A stretch of 6,995 bases of DNA from an uncultured Treponema sp. (GTDB taxonomy: Bacteria; Spirochaetota; Spirochaetia; Treponematales; Treponemataceae). Location: the NCBI GenBank assembly GCA_946403565.1, contig CAMJAJ010000065.1, positions 1 to 6,995 on the forward strand, written 5' to 3'. The position numbers and the translations under genes are program-made. Shown here piece by piece: positions 1 through 4,590 of this stretch (position 1 is its first letter; every line of letters begins with the position of its first letter). A model generated the notes under the pieces. It searched no databases. It worked only from the letters and a program-made list of their open reading frames with translations, and was not told the origin of the DNA.

Positions 1-491
1 AATCGCTTTTTCAGAAGGTCGTGGTCGCCTACAACGGCTCCAAGTCCTCGCTCCATGCCGTGATGTACGCCATCCTGATGGCCAAGTGCTACAAGTGCCG
101 GGTGAAGGTGGTCTACGTCGTCGATGTCGCCACGATACGGCAGCTCATGCTGACGAATTTCCTTGTGGAGGACGAGGGCAAGACCTTCACCGGCAGCCTG
201 GAGTCGGACGGGAACAGGAACCTGGACTTTGCCCAGGGCCTTGCCAAGTCCAAGGGCGTGAAGGTGGAGACCGAGCTCCGCAAGGGCGCCATCTGGTCCG
301 AGATAATCGCCGCCGCCGATGACTTCAAGGCGGACCTGATTCTCCTTGGCGGTGCCGACGCGACCGCCCAGTTCTCCACGATCAAGCACGATGTCGTCGG
401 CATGCAGGACGGCGAGATCATCGGAAGCGCGCACTGCTCGGTCATGGTGGTCCGCCAGCCCTACGTGGAGCAGCTGTTCAGGATCGGCTAG
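1..491 (+). CDS. Universal stress protein (UspA family), 5' truncated by window edge
   Basis: This is a small cytoplasmic Usp-fold protein. The reading frame is already open at the left edge: codons from position 3 read SLFQKVVVAYNGS, which is the first beta strand and loop of the family, so the true start lies upstream. The GTG at 21 falls inside this strand and has no properly spaced ribosome binding site. The visible part, about 163 codons, is close to a whole Usp domain. The C-terminal strand (HCSVMVVRQ) matches the usual 'PCPVLVV' ending. The nucleotide-binding loop is not canonical: the family's G-2x-G-9x-G-S/T appears here as GGADATAQFSTIKHDVVGM, lacking the second glycine, about four residues longer, and with Met where Ser/Thr normally sits. 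ATP binding is therefore doubtful. Family assignment is confident; the specific role is unknown. It is separated from the next gene by 210 nt and is probably not in its operon. Confidence 0.85.
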   Translation, partial: SLFQKVVVAYNGSKSSLHAVMYAILMAKCYKCRVKVVYVVDVATIRQLMLTNFLVEDEGKTFTGSLESDGNRNLDFAQGLAKSKGVKVETELRKGAIWSEIIAAADDFKADLILLGGADATAQFSTIKHDVVGMQDGEIIGSAHCSVMVVRQPYVEQLFRIG

Positions 492-570
492 GGGAAGGCT
501 GCCGTAAGGGACGCGCGGGATTGCCTCCCTCTGGTGGAATCGCCTCCCGGCAGTTTCAGAGGCGTCGGCG

Positions 571-586
571 GCCTGGTTCGCCCGGC
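571..586 (+). terminator. Weak hairpin with TTCG loop downstream of the usp gene
   Basis: GCCTGG (571-576) and CCCGGC (581-586) pair at five of six positions around a TTCG tetraloop. A run of six T lies at 597-602, about ten bases past the stem. The distance and the mismatch make this a poor intrinsic terminator, but nothing better is visible between the usp stop and the next promoter. A longer-range pairing of CTGCCG (499-504) with CGGCAG (548-553) is also possible. Confidence 0.22.
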
Positions 587-665
587 TTAGGAGCGGTTTT
601 TTGTCGGTCTTTCCCGAATACTTAAGCTTCTTTTGATAATTCTTTGTAATATCCTTTTTTTTCAT

Positions 666-694
666 AAGACAAAGCCGGCCTTTTGCTTTATTAT
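666..694 (+). promoter_or_regulatory. Sigma70-like promoter abutting the response-regulator start codon
   Basis: The candidate -35 is AAGACA (666-671, four of six to consensus), the spacer is 17 nt, and the -10 is TATTAT (689-694, five of six). The predicted transcription start is about 701-702, which coincides with the ATG at 702. No Shine-Dalgarno is placed for this ATG: the only purine run (AAGG, 697-700) sits one base from it. The spacer contains GCCGGC in an imperfect palindrome (about 672-684), which could be an operator. This is inferred from spacing and consensus only. Confidence 0.4.
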
Positions 695-701
695 TTAAGG
701 C

Positions 702-1379
702 ATGAGATTGCTGCTTGTTGAAGAAGACGTTCGCCTCTCTCAGACGCTGGTGGAGCTTTTTGGGCGGAACCGCTATGCTGTTGATGTCGTCTACACGGGT
801 CCCGATGCTACGAAATATAGCCAGAGCGGCATATATGACGGAATCGTGCTGGATCCGTCCCTCCCTGGCAGGGATGGAATCACCTTGCTCAAGAACCTCC
901 GCGACAAGGGGCTGGTGACTCCGGTCCTCGTCATTTCCTCAAGGAGCTCCGTGAACGACATCGTGAAGGGCCTTGACGCAGGGGCTGACGACTATCTGCC
1001 CAAGCCCTTCAGCACGGACGAGCTGCTTGCCCGCGTGCGGGCGGTGACCCGGCGCAAGGGCGACCTGAAGCGGAACGTCGTCACCTTCGGCGATTTGATC
1101 TTGGACAAGGACAGCTGCGAGCTGCAGAAGGTCAAGGGCGGCTCCGCGAAGCTTTCCCTGAAGGAGCTTCAGATAATCGAGTTCCTCTTTGACAGTCCCC
1201 ATCAGGTCATCAAGAAGGAGACCATCATCGAGAAGATCTGGGGCAGCGACAGCAGCGCCGAGTACAACAACGTCGAGGTCTACATCTCCTTCATACGGAA
1301 GAAGATGGAGGACCTGAAGGTCAAGACCCGGATACGGACGGCGCGTGGCATAGGATATTCTCTGGAGGATTCAATATAA
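702..1379 (+). CDS. OmpR/PhoB-family response regulator transcription factor
   Basis: This 225-residue cytoplasmic DNA-binding regulator has the standard length and both standard domains. The receiver domain (about 1-118) has the acidic pair E8/D9, the phosphoacceptor D51 in LDPSLPGRDG, the switch serine S79, the aromatic Y98 and the conserved K101 in PKPF, so it should be phosphorylatable. The winged-helix domain (about 126-222) has a recognition helix around 189-202 (NNVEVYISFIRKKM) and the terminal wing RTARGIGYSL. The ATG at 702 is chosen because MRLLLVEED is the canonical receiver start; it has no good ribosome binding site (see the promoter entry). The stop TAA (1377-1379) overlaps the dapL ATG by one base. 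No sensor kinase is adjacent, so its input signal and partner are unknown. Family certain; target genes unknown, although dapL is co-transcribed. Confidence 0.93.
   Translation: MRLLLVEEDVRLSQTLVELFGRNRYAVDVVYTGPDATKYSQSGIYDGIVLDPSLPGRDGITLLKNLRDKGLVTPVLVISSRSSVNDIVKGLDAGADDYLPKPFSTDELLARVRAVTRRKGDLKRNVVTFGDLILDKDSCELQKVKGGSAKLSLKELQIIEFLFDSPHQVIKKETIIEKIWGSDSSAEYNNVEVYISFIRKKMEDLKVKTRIRTARGIGYSLEDSI
1364..1368 (+). promoter_or_regulatory. Shine-Dalgarno for dapL, inside the regulator gene
   Basis: GGAGG lies ten bases before the ATG at 1379, within the last codons of the response regulator. Together with the TAATG stop/start overlap it points to translational coupling and supports the chosen dapL start. 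Confidence 0.8.
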
Positions 1380-2605
1380 TGGTTTCACGGAACAAGGCTT
1401 TTGCAAACCTTACGGCCGGCTACCTCTTTCCCGAGGTCGCCAAGCGGAGGAGGGCGTATCAGGAGAAGCATCCTGACGCCAAGATAATCAGCCTGGGGGT
1501 CGGCAACACGACGGAGCCCCTGACGCCGCACATCACCAAGGCCATGGTGGACTATGCGGCCGGACTGGGGACCGAGGCCGGTTACTCGGGCTACGGCGAC
1601 GAGCAGGGGCTGACGGCGCTCCGCGAGAAGATTGCCTCCGTCCTGTACCCGGGCATGGTCACGGCGGACGAGGTGTTCATTTCCGACGGGGCCAAGTGCG
1701 ACATCGCGAGGATCCAGACCCTCTTTGGGCCGGACGTGGAGCTTGCGGTCCAGGACCCCGCCTACCCGGTCTACGTGGACGGCAGCGTCATCGTCGCTGC
1801 CGCTGGAGCTGCGGGCGGTGACGGAAGCAGGGCCGGCGTGACCTACCTGCCCTGTACCGCTGAGAACGGCTTTTTCCCCGACCTGTCCAGGGTGAAGGAG
1901 AACTCGCTCATCTACTTCTGTTCCCCGAACAACCCGACGGGGGTGGCGAGCAGCAGGGAGCAGCTGCAGGCCCTCGTTGACTGCGCCCTCGCGAAGGGCT
2001 GCATCATAATCTTTGATGCCGCGTACAGTTCGTTCATCCGCGACCCCTCCCTGCCCAAGACGATCTACGAGCTGAAGGGGGCGAGGAAGTGCGCCATAGA
2101 GATAAACTCCTTCTCCAAGCTCGCGGGATTCACGGGAGTCCGCCTGGGCTGGTCCGTCGTTCCTGCCGACCTTACGTTCGCGGACGGCAGCAGCGTGCGG
2201 CAGGACTGGAACCGCATCATGACGACCCTCTTCAACGGGGCCAGCAACATAGCCCAGCAGGGCGGACTTGCCGCGCTTGACGCGGAGGGAATCCGGGAGA
2301 CCACCGCGCTGGTGGACCACTACCTGGGGAATGCGGCGCTGATGAAGGAGGCCCTTTCGGGCGCGAACTTTGCGTCTGCCGGGGTGAAGGTGTACTTTAC
2401 GGGCGACAGCCCCTACCTCTGGGTCTACTTCCCCGGCTACAAGAGCTGGGACATCTTTGACCGGATCCTTGACGAGTGCAATATCGTCACCACGCCGGGA
2501 AGCGGTTTCGGACCGGCGGGGGAGGGCTACCTGCGCTTCTCCAGCTTTGGCCACCGCCGGGACGTGGAGGAGGCCTGCGGCCGCCTGTCCAAGCTGAAGC
2601 TGTAG
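1379..2605 (+). CDS. dapL: LL-diaminopimelate aminotransferase (DapL)
   Basis: This is a PLP-dependent class I/II aminotransferase (EC 2.6.1.83) that converts tetrahydrodipicolinate plus glutamate to LL-diaminopimelate in one step, bypassing the succinyl or acetyl branches of lysine/DAP synthesis. The 408 residues match the usual family length of about 400. Family-specific signatures are visible: AGYLFPEVAKRRRAYQEKHP near the N-terminus (13-32), LGVGNTTEPL (39-48), SDGAKCD (102-108), DPAYPVYVD (126-134), SPNNPTG (182-188), DAAY (213-216) and SFSK with the Schiff-base lysine K247. The C-terminal segment TTPGSGFGPAGEGYLRFSS (371-389) includes the substrate carboxylate-binding arginine R386. The SDGAKCD, DPAYPVYVD and AGYLFPE signatures separate DapL from generic aspartate aminotransferases. 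The start is set by GGAGG and overlaps the response regulator stop. No other lysine-pathway gene is in view. Confidence 0.94.
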   Translation: MVSRNKAFANLTAGYLFPEVAKRRRAYQEKHPDAKIISLGVGNTTEPLTPHITKAMVDYAAGLGTEAGYSGYGDEQGLTALREKIASVLYPGMVTADEVFISDGAKCDIARIQTLFGPDVELAVQDPAYPVYVDGSVIVAAAGAAGGDGSRAGVTYLPCTAENGFFPDLSRVKENSLIYFCSPNNPTGVASSREQLQALVDCALAKGCIIIFDAAYSSFIRDPSLPKTIYELKGARKCAIEINSFSKLAGFTGVRLGWSVVPADLTFADGSSVRQDWNRIMTTLFNGASNIAQQGGLAALDAEGIRETTALVDHYLGNAALMKEALSGANFASAGVKVYFTGDSPYLWVYFPGYKSWDIFDRILDECNIVTTPGSGFGPAGEGYLRFSSFGHRRDVEEACGRLSKLKL

Positions 2606-2622
2606 GAATCTCTGGAATACGA

Positions 2623-2647
2623 GGGGGCCGCCGAGGAGCTGGCCCCC
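2623..2647. terminator. GC-rich hairpin between convergent genes
   Basis: A perfect 7-bp stem GGGGGCC (2623-2629) / GGCCCCC (2641-2647) with an 11-nt loop starts 18 nt after the dapL stop. No strong T tract follows on either strand, so it is not a textbook intrinsic terminator. It could halt or stabilise transcripts from dapL and from the opposing barrel-protein gene. Confidence 0.35.
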
Positions 2648-2668
2648 GGTTCTTGTGGTCCTCTCTGA

Positions 2669-2681
2669 CGAGGCTGCCTCG
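2669..2681. repeat. 13-bp palindrome CGAGGC-T-GCCTCG
   Basis: This perfect 6-bp inverted repeat around a single central base lies between the GC hairpin and the direct-repeat cluster. It may belong to the same repetitive module as the adjacent ACCCAYYGATAGAGG copies. No function is assigned. Confidence 0.5.
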
Positions 2682-2691
2682 GAGTGGTTTT

Positions 2692-2791
2692 ACCCATTGA
2701 TAGAGGGGGCGGCCTCCATGGATTTGACCCACCGATAGAGGAGGGGGCGGCCTTGGGCGCGGCCTCCATGGATTTGACCCACCGATAGAGG
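2692..2791. repeat. Direct-repeat cluster: two perfect 33-bp copies plus one partial copy
   Basis: Positions 2709-2741 and 2759-2791 are identical over 33 bases with a 50-bp period, both containing CCTCCATGG followed by ACCCACCGATAGAGG. A third, partial copy of the 15-bp core reads ACCCATTGATAGAGG at 2692-2706. A separate sub-block, AGGGGGCGGCC, is also duplicated (2704-2714 and 2742-2752). The ends of each 33-bp unit are imperfectly inverted (CCTCCAT against ATAGAGG), so each could fold into a hairpin. The cluster fills the gap between the 3' ends of dapL and the convergent barrel-protein gene. A dispersed intergenic repeat family or a transcription end signal is plausible; neither can be shown from one locus. 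Confidence 0.85.
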
Positions 2792-2812
2792 GTTCTGTCA
2801 GGAGCCCCGTAG

Positions 2813-4288
2813 CTAGAAGTTGATTTTAAATCCGACCTTGACGCTGACGCTGCTGGGCCAGTTGTTCTCCCGCTTGAAGATTTGGGAGGACACGGTCGTG
2901 GCGGCGAACAGCTCTCCTCCGTGGACGGGGAGTTTCGCATAGGGCGTCACGAAGACGGCCTTGCTCCAGTAGTCCTTGTTCTCGCGGTGCTTGTCATCGC
3001 GGTACAGCTCGTGGACGGTCTGCCCTCCCATGGAGAAGGTCAGGTGGACTCCCGTCGTGAGGTTCTTGTCACCGAGGTGGAAGCGGCTTGTTGCGGCGTG
3101 CAGGTCGATGCCGCAGGGGTTCGTGAACTTCCTGTTGTAGGGGTTCACGTATTCGTCCTTATGCTGGCCTCCGCCATTGTAGTTGTTCAGGTAGAACATC
3201 TTATGGGCCTGCGAGTAGGGGATGTTGAATGCCGTCACGGAGAACTTCTCCTGGCGCAGGTTGATCCGTGGCTCCAGCAGGAAATAGAAGTTTTCAGCCG
3301 CATTGTTCCAGTTGAGCGTCTTGTCGTATCCCTCTTCGTAGTCCGGGTCCAGCTTGCGCCTCGGGTTGAGCTTCTTGTGGCCGGGGTCCACCAGCAGGTC
3401 TGAGAAGCCGGTCTGGAGGAGCACGTTGAAGGTGGAGCTGGGCTTGCCGCCCAGCACGCTCAGGCCGGCCTTGAGGGAGAGGTAGTTCATGTTCATGAAG
3501 CCTTCGTCCAGGCTGCCTTGGATGCTGTCCTCCGGCAGGGCCACGCCGCCGCGGAAGTCGAATGTGAGGTAGTCGAACGCGCCTGCGACGCGGAAGTCCG
3601 CATTGTAGGCCCCCTGCCGGGGGATGCTGCCGGCCTGGTCACGGATGTCGTTCCGCCAGCTCCAGTACACTTTTTCGTAGTCGTCGCGCCGGTCCTTGTA
3701 GAGGTAGAGTCCGACCGCGATGGGGGAGCTGAGGTGGAGCACGTAGGAGAGGCCTGCGCCGTAGCTTTCGTTTATGGATGCCCCGTTCAGGCTGGTGAAA
3801 CTGGAGGTGAGGTCGCTCCGTATGGGGGCGATTCCGAACTGCCGCTGGAGGAATACGTCGGAACCGATCGGCTCGTATTCTCCGTAGAAGGCTGAAAGGT
3901 AGTGGGTTGCGGAGGAGCTTTGGAGCTTGACGACCGCGGACAGTTCCTGGGGCCGGAAGATGGAGTTCAGGTACCTGGGGGAGTCCAGCGGGCTTTCACC
4001 CAGTATGTCGTCGCTGTCGATGCCGAACTCGCCGCGCAGGATCAGGAAGTTGTGGAACAGCAGCTGGCCGCCGAAATAGCCTTGGGCGAAGAGGGCGGGG
4101 TCCTTGAATGTTTTTTCCAGCTGTTCGATGAAGGTGTCTTCTTCTTTATCGGGCTTGTGGTAGCTGTTTGGCCATACGGTGAGGTTGCCGAGGAGTCCTG
4201 CGTAGCCCGTTAGGTAGGGGGACTCCAGCGCCTGGAGACTGGTAGATATTGCAAGCAGCAGTGCGAGATGGCACAGTATTCTTTTCAC
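2813..4288 (-). CDS. Putative outer-membrane beta-barrel protein, family not recognised
   Basis: This is a 491-residue protein translated from a GTG start at 4288 (complement). The start is chosen because GGAGG lies nine bases upstream and the product begins with a clean signal peptide: KR, a hydrophobic core ILCHLALLLAIS, and a likely cleavage site after SLQA (about residue 20). There is no lipobox. The frame stays open upstream to 4516 but that part is Arg/Pro/Gly-rich and not protein-like. The mature part is rich in Tyr, Phe and Asn with alternating polar/hydrophobic stretches, and ends VSVKVGFKINF with a terminal phenylalanine, the classic C-terminal strand signal for outer-membrane barrels. 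There is no TonB box, POTRA domain or enzyme motif that I recognise. It converges on dapL and is divergent from cheA. Porin, adhesin or transport roles are all possible; the family is unknown to me. Confidence 0.75.
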   Translation of the reverse strand: MKRILCHLALLLAISTSLQALESPYLTGYAGLLGNLTVWPNSYHKPDKEEDTFIEQLEKTFKDPALFAQGYFGGQLLFHNFLILRGEFGIDSDDILGESPLDSPRYLNSIFRPQELSAVVKLQSSSATHYLSAFYGEYEPIGSDVFLQRQFGIAPIRSDLTSSFTSLNGASINESYGAGLSYVLHLSSPIAVGLYLYKDRRDDYEKVYWSWRNDIRDQAGSIPRQGAYNADFRVAGAFDYLTFDFRGGVALPEDSIQGSLDEGFMNMNYLSLKAGLSVLGGKPSSTFNVLLQTGFSDLLVDPGHKKLNPRRKLDPDYEEGYDKTLNWNNAAENFYFLLEPRINLRQEKFSVTAFNIPYSQAHKMFYLNNYNGGGQHKDEYVNPYNRKFTNPCGIDLHAATSRFHLGDKNLTTGVHLTFSMGGQTVHELYRDDKHRENKDYWSKAVFVTPYAKLPVHGGELFAATTVSSQIFKRENNWPSSVSVKVGFKINF

Positions 4289-4297
4289 TCGGCTTTT

Positions 4298-4302
4298 CCT
4301 CC
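4298..4302 (-). promoter_or_regulatory. Shine-Dalgarno for the barrel-protein gene, deciding its GTG start
   Basis: The complement reads GGAGG, nine bases before the GTG whose first base is 4288. This rules out the far-upstream in-frame ATG near 4516 as the start. No convincing -35/-10 pair for this gene was found upstream. Confidence 0.75.
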
Positions 4303-4385
4303 ACAGGGAACCATAGCAAATTTCGGAAGGAATTCGATTTTTCTTTAAGTTGGAGGCGTTTCTGCCGACCTTTTGGGGCGACCGG

Positions 4386-4397
4386 GCGGTGTACCGC
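4386..4397. promoter_or_regulatory. Palindrome GCGGT-GT-ACCGC, operator candidate copy 1
   Basis: This is a perfect inverted repeat with five bases per arm and a 2-bp centre, extending to six per arm (4385-4398). It differs at only one centre base from the copy at 4474-4485. It lies about 100 bp upstream of the barrel-protein start and 190 bp upstream of cheA. Confidence 0.4.
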
Positions 4398-4473
4398 CGG
4401 AATTCCTGTCCGCCCGATCGCCACCGTGCGGGCCGGCCGTGGCCGTTTAGCAGCTGAATTCCTGCCGGAGCAA

Positions 4474-4485
4474 GCGGTGGACCGC
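4474..4485. promoter_or_regulatory. Palindrome GCGGT-GG-ACCGC, operator candidate copy 2
   Basis: It has the same arms as copy 1 and begins 88 bp from it. A related-geometry palindrome, CGGCC-GT-GGCCG, lies between them at 4434-4445. A dimeric regulator site is one explanation; chance in GC-rich DNA is the alternative. Confidence 0.4.
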
Positions 4486-4556
4486 GTTCAGGAGGCCCGT
4501 CAGCCTGCTTTTTCATAAAATATTCATAAAAAAACTTTTTTTTCGGTTTTTTAGGC

Positions 4557-4584
4557 TTGACTTATATTTTTAACCGATTAAAAT
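4557..4584 (+). promoter_or_regulatory. Sigma70-like promoter abutting the cheA start codon
   Basis: TTGACT (4557-4562, five of six), a 16-nt spacer and TAAAAT (4579-4584, five of six) form a good housekeeping-type promoter. The expected transcription start falls at about 4590-4592, on or beside the cheA ATG at 4591. The bases just before the ATG (AAATATAAGT) contain no Shine-Dalgarno. Upstream A and T tracts may strengthen it. Confidence 0.5.
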
Positions 4585-4590
4585 ATAAGT

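Larger units (their letters stand above)
4303..4556. other. Divergent intergenic region between the barrel-protein gene and cheA
   Basis: There is no credible gene here: open frames in this stretch are low-quality extensions. The middle (about 4370-4508) is strongly GC-rich and holds three 5-2-5 inverted repeats (4386-4397, 4434-4445, 4474-4485) and two GAATTCCTG copies (4400-4408, 4456-4464). A weak plus-strand stem AGGC/GCCT (4493-4496/4503-4506) precedes five T (4509-4513). The right end (about 4509-4556) is AT-rich with A and T tracts that could act as an UP element for the cheA promoter. Confidence 0.6.

Noticed and set aside
21..23. GTG at 21 as the start of the universal stress protein
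   Set aside because: It falls inside the conserved first beta strand and the frame is open to the window edge; the nearest purine run (AGAAGG, 13-18) is only two bases away.
1385..2554. Long minus-strand open frame (389 codons) opposite dapL
   Set aside because: It is a mirror of GC-rich codon use in a confidently identified gene; the product is Arg/Gly/Val-rich with no recognisable domain.
2692..2791. CRISPR array
   Set aside because: There are only two full repeats and one partial, with a spacer of just 17 bases that is itself built from neighbouring repeat words, and no cas gene nearby.
4493..4513. Intrinsic terminator of a small RNA encoded in the cheA upstream region
   Set aside because: The stem is only four pairs before the T run and no promoter for such an RNA was found, so it stays a weak note in the intergenic entry.
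4289..4516. Upstream extension of the minus-strand barrel gene to an ATG near 4516, giving 567 residues
   Set aside because: The added 76 residues are Arg/Pro/Gly-rich and unlike a signal peptide, there is no ribosome binding site, and the internal GTG at 4288 has GGAGG plus a proper signal sequence.
4573..4580. Sigma28 (FliA) -10 element ACCGATTA upstream of cheA
   Set aside because: It matches GCCGATAA at six of eight positions, but no TAAA-type -35 sits at the required distance, whereas a good TTGACT/TAAAAT pair overlaps it.
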